Counted from the first letter of the stretch, positions 1 through 7,105 are shown. The stretch: DNA of 11,666 nt from Bacteroidota bacterium (GCA_018969455.1 JAGWYI010000072.1:1-11666), one strand, 5' to 3'. Translations and numbers: made by a program. Notes: generated from the sequence alone by a model not told the origin.

Positions 1-897
1 CTTCATAAATCTGGTGTAAACGGTAGCGGTTTGCGCCATCGGCCTGCCCAGTATCCGCTGAATTGCAGGTTGCACAGGATCCATAATATAATATTTGAAT
101 GACCGCCGGATCAGGTTGATCATGGCTTTCCAGGCATTGGGTACCGGAATTTCGATTTTGTCGCCTGTATTCCCGGTCATTTGCTGGTACCATTGTGCGC
201 GCGTAATCCAGTGTATAATTCGACGATCCTCGCCATATAATTTGAGTCGGGTAGGCGCTGCCAGCACCCGGGTTTCGGCATCGGGAGAAACAATGGCCAA
301 ACCAAAACCGCTGTAAATACATTGGTTTTTCAATTCCTGCAAATATGGATCGAGCGGAGAAGGGAATACATCATGCGCGATGGCAATCCATTGTTCGTCG
401 GCCGCGTATTGTTTAAACTGCTGCACTGCATAGATGTACCGGTATTTTTTCCAGTCGCGCAGCAAAAAATACCAGGAAAGGAAACCCATCATACCCACGC
501 CAAGCAGGAATCCGAAAATACCGGCTCCATGGAGTTGTACCAACCAGTTGAGGCGTACGATGTAAGCGATCAGCAGTGCAAGCGTGGCGCACACCATCCC
601 AAATGCGGCGCAATCCCAAAGAAAATACAGGCGATTCAAGGTAAACTTTACTTCTTCCGCCTTTTCGCGTGAGCTGGCCTCAAAGGTACACGTAAACAAA
701 GTTCCATCGTTTTTCCGAAACCGAAGGATGCCATCCGCCACAATTCCGTTTTCGCCCAGATTATCGAAAGAGGTTTCGATTGTATTGGGTTGGGGTTCGA
801 AGCGATCTCGATAGAAAGCGCGCAGGAAGCGCACAAATCGTTCTTCAATTTGCGCTTCGTTCATGCCGGCACTTCGATCGGAAAAATGGGCCATCAT
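1..897 (-). CDS. Hypothetical two-TM membrane protein, 3' end cut by window edge
   Basis: A frame on the minus strand is open without a stop from an ATG ATG pair at 897-892 to position 1 (299 codons), so the C-terminus lies outside the window. I do not recognise a named family. Residues 1-95 are soluble and mixed alpha/beta. Two hydrophobic segments follow, at about 97-114 and 124-146, with the short link LNWLVQLH between them, and then a basic stretch (RDWKKYR, 147-153). The rest, about 155-299, is soluble. The N-terminal part has a D55-G ... F72-E-A-S75 pattern that faintly recalls the D...ExK core of restriction-endonuclease-like folds, but the lysine position is serine, so catalysis is doubtful. 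The ATG lies 4 nt after the stop of the upstream lipoprotein gene, so the two are probably co-transcribed. The gene is very likely real because of its long open frame, ordinary composition and tight coupling. Its function is unknown. Confidence 0.8.
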   Translation of the reverse strand, partial: MMAHFSDRSAGMNEAQIEERFVRFLRAFYRDRFEPQPNTIETSFDNLGENGIVADGILRFRKNDGTLFTCTFEASSREKAEEVKFTLNRLYFLWDCAAFGMVCATLALLIAYIVRLNWLVQLHGAGIFGFLLGVGMMGFLSWYFLLRDWKKYRYIYAVQQFKQYAADEQWIAIAHDVFPSPLDPYLQELKNQCIYSGFGLAIVSPDAETRVLAAPTRLKLYGEDRRIIHWITRAQWYQQMTGNTGDKIEIPVPNAWKAMINLIRRSFKYYIMDPVQPAIQRILGRPMAQTATVYTRFMK

Positions 898-901
898 GTT
901 G

Positions 902-1951
902 TCAGACTTTTTTCTTATTCATTTGCCCTTCTACTTTGCGTTCGTCGTTCTGGCGCTGTTTCAGGGTTTGAATGTATCCGCGGGCCTTTTTGTTGCCAAA
1001 GTGGGTGTAAGCCTCTTCTGCCCATTCCAGCGCAACATCGAGCTCGCCTTTCACCTCGGCAGCGACAGCCATGTTATAAGCCGCACGTCCAGCCGTTTTC
1101 GGCGTATTTGTTGGATTGTCTACAATTTTTTTCCAAATTGCCGCAGCAGATTCCCATTTTTCAGCCGACGCCAATCTGGCCGCCTCCTTCATTTGATTTT
1201 TTTGGCCTTTGGCTTTAGGATAATACGCACGGGTTTCGCGCACGTACACGGGTGCGATGCGCATACCGTAGTGGCTGCCACCATTGTAAGCAACCGTGCG
1301 GGTAACCGATACCGGTGCAGGAAGATTGCCCAGCGCATTGCGTTCCGTATCGCCACTTGCGTTGCGTTCCAGGTAATCATTGGTGGTATACTCATCCAGA
1401 ATAATGCGCGATTTGGGGTCATACAAGCGCCAGCCCATGGTCACGCCGGTGCGCTGACGCGCTGAATACGTAATTTCAATATATTCTTTGCCGTTTTTAT
1501 CTTTTCGTTTATTTTCGTTTCGTTGAGTGCTGGCATGGTTATCGGAATCAAAAGATTCAATGGTAACGACTGCATTGGCGCCATAATCAGCGCAAATTTG
1601 TTCTACTTCTTGCCATTCCAATGGTGGTGGCATGCCCACACCTGCCTTGCTACCCGATTTTTCAATACCGGTTCGTATCACCGAAAAACGGGGCGTTCGT
1701 TGAAGCGCAGCCTCCAGCCCGCGCACCGCTTCCTGTCGGCTTTGCCGATCCTGACCAATCGCTTCACCGGTAATCAGGCCTTCCAACACATTCAACCACC
1801 CATTGGAGGGCTTGCTTCTATCCACAATGGCAACCTTTGAAATGTGTTCTGGCAAGGTCATTTGGGCCGGTTGCAGCACCGTGAAGCTTGCTTGGCGCAT
1901 ACAACTGCACCACAACAAGCATAAAAAAAATAAGGTAGTTGGCGTTCTCAT
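902..1951 (-). CDS. DUF6340-like lipoprotein with TPR-like C-terminus
   Basis: The gene encodes 349 residues from ATG at 1951 to TGA at 904-902. The N-terminus is a short hydrophobic signal (TLFFLCLLWCSC) with cysteines at 15 and 17. C17, preceded by Ser, is the likely lipidation site, though the lipobox is not classical. Residues 38-200 resemble the Bacteroidota family DUF6340: a KVAIVDRS strand, a QEAVRGLEAALQ helix, and later VVTIESFDSD and a GVTMGWRLYDPKSR strand pair. From about 253 to 340, helical pairs of TPR type follow (KEAARLASAEKWESAAAIWKK, then AAYNMAVAAEVKGELDVALEWAEEAY). The tail is highly charged. It probably sits in the envelope and may hold partners through its TPR-like part. 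The molecular role of the family is not known to me. It is the first gene of a likely two-gene operon with the membrane protein 4 nt downstream. The family call is from memory of motif layout, not a search. Confidence 0.8.
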   Translation of the reverse strand: MRTPTTLFFLCLLWCSCMRQASFTVLQPAQMTLPEHISKVAIVDRSKPSNGWLNVLEGLITGEAIGQDRQSRQEAVRGLEAALQRTPRFSVIRTGIEKSGSKAGVGMPPPLEWQEVEQICADYGANAVVTIESFDSDNHASTQRNENKRKDKNGKEYIEITYSARQRTGVTMGWRLYDPKSRIILDEYTTNDYLERNASGDTERNALGNLPAPVSVTRTVAYNGGSHYGMRIAPVYVRETRAYYPKAKGQKNQMKEAARLASAEKWESAAAIWKKIVDNPTNTPKTAGRAAYNMAVAAEVKGELDVALEWAEEAYTHFGNKKARGYIQTLKQRQNDERKVEGQMNKKKV

Positions 1952-2068
1952 GTGATTTGATTTTAAATGGTAGAATAGGCTTTTGCCGGAAAATCAAATA
2001 CCGCCTCAACGGCAGCATTCTTTGTGCAAATATTTGTTTTACAATGATTTAAATCGATTTTCCTGCGT

Positions 2069-2100
2069 CAAACAATACGGATGAAGTACGCTTGTCCAAA
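2069..2100 (-). promoter_or_regulatory. Candidate Bacteroidota-type promoter for the lipoprotein operon
   Basis: On the minus strand, TTTG (2100-2097) is followed after 19 nt by TATTGTTTG (2077-2069). This is close to the Bacteroidota consensus of TTTG near -33 and TAnnTTTG near -7, but with one extra base inside the second element. Transcription would start near 2062 and leave a leader of about 110 nt before the ATG at 1951. The elements are short, so a chance match is possible. Confidence 0.35.
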
Positions 2101-2117
2101 TGCATGTATCTGGACAA
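2092..2117. repeat. 7+7 bp inverted repeat overlapping the candidate -33 element
   Basis: TTGTCCA at 2092-2098 and TGGACAA at 2111-2117 are perfect inverted copies separated by 12 nt that contain ATGCAT. The left arm overlaps the candidate TTTG element (2097-2100), so a dimeric regulator bound here would block the predicted promoter. It lacks a T-run on the side expected of a terminator on either strand. The repeat is plain in the sequence; its operator role is inferred. Confidence 0.4.
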
Positions 2118-2171
2118 AAACAAACCCCGGTGCATTGTACAACAGAAGGGGCAGCGTTTTCCCAAACCGGA

Positions 2172-3515
2172 TTAATCCAGATCAGCAGGTTCAAATCCGA
2201 AAGTTTTAAACTTCAGGATATACACAAATTTATTTTCCAGATAATTGACCGTTTCGTCTGCCGGAGTGCCATTGTTGTAAACCGGCTTGATGTTGAACAT
2301 GGTATGCAGAGCCGCCTGTTTTTGGCCGTTCAGACGGTCGGGGAAAGAGAGACCCGAGCGTTTCAATTGATCGCAAAGCCATCGTGTAACATCATATCCA
2401 TTGAATCCGTCGTCGTTGGGCAATGCGCCTGTTTGATCGTAAAACTGTTGTTGAAAGGTTTGAACTTCCGGCTGATTGTAATAAATAAAATCGGCCGACG
2501 AAATGTGTACATTCAAGGCTTTGAGGTATTCCGGATCGATGCTTTCAAAATTTTTCCATTGGGGCATTCCAAAAACGGCCACGTTGTTGGCGCCTTTAAC
2601 GCTTTTTATTTTCCGAAAAAAGGCCATCACAAAATCCTGGCTGGCCCAGCTGGGCAAAATAAATACGGCGGTTTTGCCTGGTTTGAAGGCGTTGGGAAAA
2701 TTGGTTTTATCGAAATTGGCCAGGTCGTCGGCGACCACCAATTCTCCAAAGGGTGCAGCGCCGGGGGTCCGTTCTTTGAGGTAATTTTGAAAATAGGGCA
2801 ATCGGTCGGCCTCTTTTTGCCGGCAAATGAGGGTAACTGTGCTATTTGGATAATGGTCTTGTACAAAAGCGCTTATGGCCTCGCAGTGGCTTCGAAGGGA
2901 TGGGTTGATCTGAATAAAATCGGGTTGTTGTTGGGCGATATCGGCGGTGGGTGTTTCTGGAGAGATAAGAATTTTTCGGTTGTTTTTGGCCCAGGCCGCC
3001 GCCAATTGCACATGACTGTTCCGGATGGGTCCGATCAAAACCTGGGCTTTGGCAAGTTGCCGGTCGTTGAGTACCTGTTGAAACTCGGCATCGGAGGCCT
3101 GGGTGTCGTATACATCCAGTTGAATATGAGGGCCTTTGCCGCTTTTGCTGTATTGTTCGAGCGCTATTTTGGCTCCTGTATAAAACTGGAGAGCCAGTTT
3201 GCTTTTTTCGGGAATTTGAGTGCCCTGGGCCTGGTTGCCCAAAAAAGGAAGCAACAAGGCAATGCGGTAAACATCGCCATTGAAAGCATCGTCTGGCGTA
3301 TTTCCCTCGGCGGCGGCGTTTTGAATGGGTGGTCTTCCGGAGCCGGTACCTGTCCACCGAACGGTATCCATGGTTTCATATTTGTTGGATTTTCCAACTT
3401 TATTCGGATTGCCTGGTTTGGGGCCGGCAGATCCGGTTTGCGCTGTTTTGCAACAGATCAAGTGCAAGGCAAGCAGCAGGCAGCACACTTGAAGGAGGCT
3501 TTTATGTATTTTCAT
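2172..3515 (-). CDS. Periplasmic-binding-protein-fold (type I) lipoprotein
   Basis: The gene encodes 447 residues. I chose ATG at 3515 because it directly precedes a signal sequence (MKIHKSLLQVCCLLLALHLICCK). A GTG at 3560 in the same frame would add 15 residues in front of that signal. Lipidation is likely at C21 or C22, but the lipobox is poor. After a low-complexity linker (23-80) comes a type I periplasmic binding fold: RIALLLPF (84-91), FYTGAKIALEQY (111-122), LDVYDTQ (133-139), VLIGPIRNSHV (159-169), ILISPETPTADI (182-193), DFIQINPS (199-206), and FNGYDVTRWL (371-380) near the end. It resembles the Leu/Ile/Val-binding family and the Bacteroidota PBP proteins often fused to LysM, but no LysM is seen. 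No permease or ATPase gene is adjacent, so a sensor or an LpoA-like cell-wall role is as possible as transport. It is the last gene of the four-gene cluster, 45 nt after yciH. Confidence 0.85.
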   Translation of the reverse strand: MKIHKSLLQVCCLLLALHLICCKTAQTGSAGPKPGNPNKVGKSNKYETMDTVRWTGTGSGRPPIQNAAAEGNTPDDAFNGDVYRIALLLPFLGNQAQGTQIPEKSKLALQFYTGAKIALEQYSKSGKGPHIQLDVYDTQASDAEFQQVLNDRQLAKAQVLIGPIRNSHVQLAAAWAKNNRKILISPETPTADIAQQQPDFIQINPSLRSHCEAISAFVQDHYPNSTVTLICRQKEADRLPYFQNYLKERTPGAAPFGELVVADDLANFDKTNFPNAFKPGKTAVFILPSWASQDFVMAFFRKIKSVKGANNVAVFGMPQWKNFESIDPEYLKALNVHISSADFIYYNQPEVQTFQQQFYDQTGALPNDDGFNGYDVTRWLCDQLKRSGLSFPDRLNGQKQAALHTMFNIKPVYNNGTPADETVNYLENKFVYILKFKTFGFEPADLD

Positions 3516-3560
3516 GGTATAAACTTGCATAAAAAGGGGCATCAAAACAACATCAGGCAC

Positions 3561-3899
3561 TCATGAGCCCGCTTTTTTTGTTTTTTTAAAGCCCATGGCC
3601 AACAAAATATCAAGTACTTTATCACGGTGATCACCTTGCAAAATTATGTTACCTTCTTTTGCATTTCCGCCGCTGGCGCATTTGCTCTTGAGCAATTTGG
3701 CAAGTGCTTCCAGATCCGCCTCGTTTCCGGCGAATCCTTTAATGAGGGTGGCTTCTTTTCCACCTTTCATTCGTTCGAGCCAAATGCGAAGATTTTGTGT
3801 TTCCGGCGCGGGGGTTTCCACGGGATCAGAATCTGGTTCCAATTGAAAATCGGGGTTGGTAGAAAAAACAAAACCGCCTTGTTGTTGCTTCTTGGCCAT
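3561..3899 (-). CDS. yciH: YciH/SUI1 family eIF1-like translation factor
   Basis: The gene encodes 112 residues from ATG at 3899 to TGA at 3563-3561. The frame is open upstream into the lipid kinase gene, but the ATG at 3899 sits 4 nt after that gene's stop and gives the usual family length, so the longer version is rejected. Residues 1-35 are a polar, probably disordered lead. Residues 36-108 form the SUI1 domain: LRIWLERMKGGKEATLIKGF, LEALAKLLKSKCASGG, then EGNIILQGDHRDKV (82-95), the conserved GG...I..QGDHR segment, ending in LLAMGFKK. In E. coli, YciH binds the 30S subunit and influences start-site discrimination and stress translation; the role here is inferred by family. It lies between the lipid kinase and the PBP-fold lipoprotein on the same strand. 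The domain is unmistakable. Confidence 0.93.
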   Translation of the reverse strand: MAKKQQQGGFVFSTNPDFQLEPDSDPVETPAPETQNLRIWLERMKGGKEATLIKGFAGNEADLEALAKLLKSKCASGGNAKEGNIILQGDHRDKVLDILLAMGFKKTKKAGS

Positions 3900-3903
3900 A
3901 ATT

Positions 3904-4839
3904 TCATGAAGGTTTTGGCACCAAAATGTGGAGGGCTTTCGCGCGAATTTCAAATTCAAGTGTTCCATTCAGCACCAGTCCTTCTCCATCCAGGTGGATG
4001 TAATTGTCGCCGACTGCTTCAATGCGTACTTTTTTTGTTTTGTAATGGGAAACAAAAGGCGCATCGTAAATTTTTCCGTTGAGCGTGGCCGGAACAGCGG
4101 CAAGGTACTGCCATTTAGGCGCATCTTTCAGTATTACAAGTTCAAAAAATCCATCATCCAGCATGGCGTCGGGGGCTATGGTAAAATTATACCCATACAT
4201 CGGTCCATTGGCCACGGTGATGGCAAAACACTTTTCGGTAAAGGACTGATCATCAAGTACCAGGCGGCAATCTTTAGCGGTGTACACAAATCCGGCCTGC
4301 ACCGATTTGATGAAATACGGTACAAAGCCACGCCAGTAACTTCCTTGCATCAAATTGGAAACGAGGCCGTCAAATCCGATTCCTGCCAGGTTGATGAAAC
4401 TACGGCCATTGAGCAAGCCGCAATCGATGATTCGGGGAATAGCGGTATTCAATTTTTTTACAGCAGCATCCAGATTCCGGCCGTATCCCAAATGCATGGC
4501 CAGTCCGTTACCCGAACCTGCCGGAACTATGCCCAGTTGAACCTCGGTATCAATTAATGCCGTTCCGATTTCGTTGATGGAACCATCGCCGCCTACCGCC
4601 ACCACAATGTGATAACCTTGCTCCACGGCTGCTGTAGCCAGTTCCCTGGCATGACCGGGCTTTTCCGTAAACCAAATGCTGTATTCAAATTTTTTATGGT
4701 CCAGGTGTTTCTCAATGCTGTCCCGAATGCGATTTTGGGTTTGCAAACCAGCTTTGGGATTTACAATGAATACCATGCGTTTGGGGGCAAGCAATTCTGC
4801 CAAAAACGCATTTTTTATCACAGGGTGCGATTGATCCAT
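3904..4839 (-). CDS. YegS/DAGK-type lipid kinase
   Basis: The gene encodes 311 residues, ATG at 4839, TGA at 3906-3904. The diacylglycerol kinase catalytic domain is clear: MVFIVNPKAG (22-31), the nucleotide-binding loop VVAVGGDGSINEIGT (79-93), then GIVPAGSGNGLAMHLG (103-118), which corresponds to the family's P.GTxNDFA motif in its GSGNGLA form. NLAGIGFDG and a beta-rich C-terminal domain with APDAMLDDGFFELVIL follow. The enzyme phosphorylates a lipid such as diacylglycerol or a related alcohol with ATP on the inner face of the cytoplasmic membrane; the actual substrate cannot be read from sequence. No TM segments are seen. It is separated by 4 nt from both the pseudouridine synthase upstream (TAA-ACTT-ATG) and yciH downstream (TGA-AATT-ATG), so the three genes are almost certainly one transcript. 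Confidence 0.92.
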   Translation of the reverse strand: MDQSHPVIKNAFLAELLAPKRMVFIVNPKAGLQTQNRIRDSIEKHLDHKKFEYSIWFTEKPGHARELATAAVEQGYHIVVAVGGDGSINEIGTALIDTEVQLGIVPAGSGNGLAMHLGYGRNLDAAVKKLNTAIPRIIDCGLLNGRSFINLAGIGFDGLVSNLMQGSYWRGFVPYFIKSVQAGFVYTAKDCRLVLDDQSFTEKCFAITVANGPMYGYNFTIAPDAMLDDGFFELVILKDAPKWQYLAAVPATLNGKIYDAPFVSHYKTKKVRIEAVGDNYIHLDGEGLVLNGTLEFEIRAKALHILVPKPS

Positions 4840-4843
4840 AAGT

Positions 4844-5980
4844 TTAAGTGAGGGTCTCCTTACGCGCCTGCACGTAAGCGCGCCAGGCGTCTATGGTAGC
4901 CTGCATGTCGGCAGGCAAGGCAGATTCAAAACGGATATGTTCGCCCGTTCGAGGGTGGGTAAATCCCAAAACGCGGGCATGAAGGGCTTGTCGCGGGCAC
5001 ATTTGAAGGCATTTTTCTGCAAAAACCTTGTATTTTGAATACAAAGTACCTTTCAGGATCTGATTTCCTCCATACCGCGGATCTCCAAACAAAGTATGCC
5101 CAATAGATTTCATATGTACCCGAATCTGGTGGGTGCGTCCGGTTTCCAGTCTGCACTCCACAAGGGTCACATAATAAAAGCGTTCAATTACTTTCCAATG
5201 GGTAATCGAAAACTTGCCATCTTCTCCCTCCGGAAACACCATAAACAGTTTTCGGTCGTTCGGGTTCCGGCCTATGTTGCTCCGAATCACCCCACTATCT
5301 TCCGGCAAATCGCCCCAAACCAGCGCGGTATACCGCCGTTCGATGGTGTGATGAAAAAACTGTTTGGCCAAACTGGCCATGGCAAAATCGTTTTTTGCCA
5401 CCACCATCAAACCCGTGGTGTCTTTGTCTATCCGATGTACTATGCCGGCACGATTGGGCTCGTTGCCTTCCTTCACAGGCAGGCTTTCCAGTTGTTCCTG
5501 CAAATGCCAGGCTACTGCATTCACCAGGGTACCATTGGGAATACCAACGCCCGGATGCACCGCCATGTTATAAGGTTTGTTTACAATCATGACATCCTCA
5601 TCCTCATACACAATATCTATCGGGATGTTTTGCGGTAAAACATCCTGCATCTCATCCAGGGCCCGAGGCAATACAATGGAAATGGTATTGCCAGGTTTTA
5701 CCTTGTAGTTGGGTTTGATTTCTTTATCATCTACGGTTACAGAACCGGCACGAATGGCATTTTGCACCTTGCTGCGGGAACGATTGGCAAGTCGTTCCAT
5801 CAAAAACTTGTCTATGCGTACCACCGATTGCCTGGGATCGGCTACAAACTCCTGTCGCTCAAATAGTTCGTCCCCGGTACCAAGGTCCTCGTTTTCATGC
5901 AAGGTCGTGTGTTTTTGCTCGGATTCCTCGGAATCTGGAGCAGGATGTTCGTCTGAAATATTATAATTGTCTGGATTCAT
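4844..5980 (-). CDS. rluD: RluD-family 23S rRNA pseudouridine synthase
   Basis: The gene encodes 378 residues, ATG at 5980, TAA at 4846-4844. Residues 1-50 are an acidic, disordered extension rich in Glu and Asp. An S4 RNA-binding domain follows (about 53-105: RIDKFLMERLANRSRSKVQ, then AGSVTVDDKEIKPNYKVKPGD-like). The catalytic domain begins at IDIVYEDEDVMIVNKP (121-136). It carries the signature HRIDKDTTGLMVVAKN (182-197), in which D185 is the expected catalytic aspartate, and the later RLETGRTHQIRVHM motif. RluD itself makes pseudouridines in helix 69 of 23S rRNA. The S4 plus catalytic layout fits RluD/RluC/RluA-type enzymes, so the exact target site is likely but not certain. It is the first gene of the four-gene minus-strand cluster and faces the divergent sod gene. 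Confidence 0.92.
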   Translation of the reverse strand: MNPDNYNISDEHPAPDSEESEQKHTTLHENEDLGTGDELFERQEFVADPRQSVVRIDKFLMERLANRSRSKVQNAIRAGSVTVDDKEIKPNYKVKPGNTISIVLPRALDEMQDVLPQNIPIDIVYEDEDVMIVNKPYNMAVHPGVGIPNGTLVNAVAWHLQEQLESLPVKEGNEPNRAGIVHRIDKDTTGLMVVAKNDFAMASLAKQFFHHTIERRYTALVWGDLPEDSGVIRSNIGRNPNDRKLFMVFPEGEDGKFSITHWKVIERFYYVTLVECRLETGRTHQIRVHMKSIGHTLFGDPRYGGNQILKGTLYSKYKVFAEKCLQMCPRQALHARVLGFTHPRTGEHIRFESALPADMQATIDAWRAYVQARKETLT

Positions 5981-6005
5981 GGAGACAAGCGTAGGTAGGA
6001 CGCGG

Positions 6006-6042
6006 CAAAAATACGCAATTTTAGCATGGCATCCGCATCAAA
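6006..6042 (-). promoter_or_regulatory. Candidate promoter for the rluD-led cluster
   Basis: On the minus strand, TATTTTTG (6013-6006) matches the Bacteroidota -7 consensus TAnnTTTG exactly. A TTTG (6042-6039) lies 25 nt upstream, which is longer than the usual spacing of about 19-21. A start near 6000 would give a leader of about 20 nt before the ATG at 5980. The -7 match is good and the -33 partner is weak. Confidence 0.35.
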
Positions 6043-6212
6043 ACACGGAAACCAAGCGCTTTGTTGGAACACGCATCCGGATTTTTATTGCAAGATCCCA
6101 CAATTCCACATTTCAACCTTCCACGGATCAAGGTTTTTTCCGTTATTTGACCCATCAATCTTCTCCTTTTCGTGCAGTTTTTTCTTTTTTATAACACTAT
6201 AAAAATCAATTC

Positions 6213-6244
6213 TTTGCATGATTTTTCCCCATTGACAAGTTTTG
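6213..6244 (+). promoter_or_regulatory. Candidate promoter for sod
   Basis: TTTG (6213-6216) is followed after 20 nt by AAGTTTTG (6237-6244), which differs from the Bacteroidota -7 consensus TAnnTTTG only in its first base. Transcription would start near 6251 and give a leader of about 87 nt containing a small CGCTG/CAGCG hairpin. A TTGACA at 6232-6237 overlaps it but has no good partner -10 element, so I prefer the Bacteroidota reading. Confidence 0.35.
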
Positions 6245-6337
6245 GGCTTTTACCAAAGCAACAACGCTGGAAAAACAGCGACAAGGGTCGGCGGGGGTAT
6301 TCGGGGCTTTGTTTAAAAAACTTTAACACATACGTAT

Positions 6338-7105
6338 ATGGAAAAGAGAACCTTTCTGAAATCAACCCTGTTTTTGGGTGTCGCCGCCGCGTCCAGCGCC
6401 TTCTTGAATGCCTGCAAATCGGCTGCCAAGTCAACCACGGCTGCAGCGCCTGCATTACCTGCACCCAAAATGCGCCGCAGCAAACCCTTTGAATTGCCCG
6501 CCCTGGCCTATGCTGCCGATGCCCTGGAACCGCATTTCGACAAAATGACCATGGAAATTCACCACGGCAAACACCACCAGGCCTATGTAAACAACCTGAA
6601 CGATGCCGTAAAAGAAACGGTGTATGCCGATTATGAACTGGAAGACATTCTCCTGCGCATAAGCACATCCGATGCCGACAAAAAAATTCGGAACAATGGA
6701 GGCGGGCACTGGAACCACACGTTTTTTTGGCAAACCCTCGCACCCAACGCAGGTGGAGCGCCCAGTGGTGATCTGGCTGCTGCCATTAATGCCTCCTTTG
6801 GCAGCTACGACAAATTTAAGGAACAATACACCAATGCCGCCAAAAGTGTGTTTGGTTCCGGCTGGGCCTGGTTGTGCATCGGCAAAGACAAAAGTTTGTT
6901 TATCAGCACTACACCCAATCAAGACAATCCACTTATGCTCCAGGTGGTAAAACAAAACGGAACGCCTCTGCTCGGGCTGGATGTTTGGGAGCACGCCTAT
7001 TACCTGAAATACCAAAACAAACGCCCCGACTACATCGCTGCGTTTTACAACCTGATCAATTGGAATGAAGTCAACAATCGATATAAAAAGGCCATGTTCG
7101 GCTAA
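6338..7105 (+). CDS. sod: Exported Mn-type superoxide dismutase lipoprotein
   Basis: The gene encodes 255 residues from ATG at 6338. It converts superoxide to hydrogen peroxide and oxygen. Residues 1-26 form an export signal: KRTFLK (3-8) resembles a Tat motif with Lys-Arg in place of Arg-Arg, and LNAC (23-26) is a lipobox with C26 as the lipidation site. A linker rich in Ala, Ser and Pro follows (27-48). The SOD domain spans about 50-255. Metal ligands by alignment with E. coli SodA are H75 (in MTMEIHHGKHH), H127 (in GGGHWNHTFFW), D215 and H219 (in LDVWEHAYY). Gly121-123 and Gln195 (in TPNQDNP) fit the Mn-type active site rather than the Fe-type, which carries its Gln elsewhere, so Mn or cambialistic use is likely. 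Most bacterial SODs of this family are cytosolic; this one should be anchored in the envelope. It is a single-gene unit, divergent from rluD and followed by a strong terminator. Confidence 0.95.
   Translation: MEKRTFLKSTLFLGVAAASSAFLNACKSAAKSTTAAAPALPAPKMRRSKPFELPALAYAADALEPHFDKMTMEIHHGKHHQAYVNNLNDAVKETVYADYELEDILLRISTSDADKKIRNNGGGHWNHTFFWQTLAPNAGGAPSGDLAAAINASFGSYDKFKEQYTNAAKSVFGSGWAWLCIGKDKSLFISTTPNQDNPLMLQVVKQNGTPLLGLDVWEHAYYLKYQNKRPDYIAAFYNLINWNEVNNRYKKAMFG

Larger units (their letters stand above)
5981..6337. other. Divergent intergenic region between rluD and sod
   Basis: This 357-bp stretch has no credible gene. It holds candidate promoters on both strands (listed separately). It also holds a 6-bp stem with a T-run on the plus strand (AACCTT 6115-6120, AAGGTT 6130-6135) and two small hairpins in the predicted sod leader: TTTGG 6241-6245 with CCAAA, and CGCTG with CAGCG around 6265-6280. 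The last 20 nt before the sod start are A/T-rich with no Shine-Dalgarno sequence, as is usual in Bacteroidota. Confidence 0.7.

Noticed and set aside
2116..2171. Possible terminator after the binding-protein-fold lipoprotein (CCCC...GGGG then TTTGTTTTTG on the minus strand)
   Set aside because: Only four base pairs and a loop of about 19 nt that does not pair well; too weak to call.
3516..3563. The yciH stop TGA is followed in the same frame by 15 open codons that lead into the lipoprotein ATG; read-through as selenocysteine was considered because selD is nearby
   Set aside because: Read-through would bury a signal peptide inside a fused protein, YciH is already complete at its normal length, and an open frame this short arises often by chance. 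No SECIS-like stem was identified.
2100..3566. A 488-codon open frame on the plus strand opposite the binding-protein-fold lipoprotein
   Set aside because: The minus-strand product has a signal peptide and a recognisable fold. The plus-strand product shows no domain and is best explained as an antisense shadow.
6115..6139. Stem AACCTT/AAGGTT followed by TTTT on the plus strand
   Set aside because: It lies between divergent genes with no plus-strand gene ending nearby, and the stem is only 6 bp with a 9-nt loop. A small RNA upstream cannot be excluded but nothing supports it.
6189..6743. A 184-codon minus-strand open frame opposite the start of sod
   Set aside because: It is antisense to a protein with all metal ligands intact and shows no domain.
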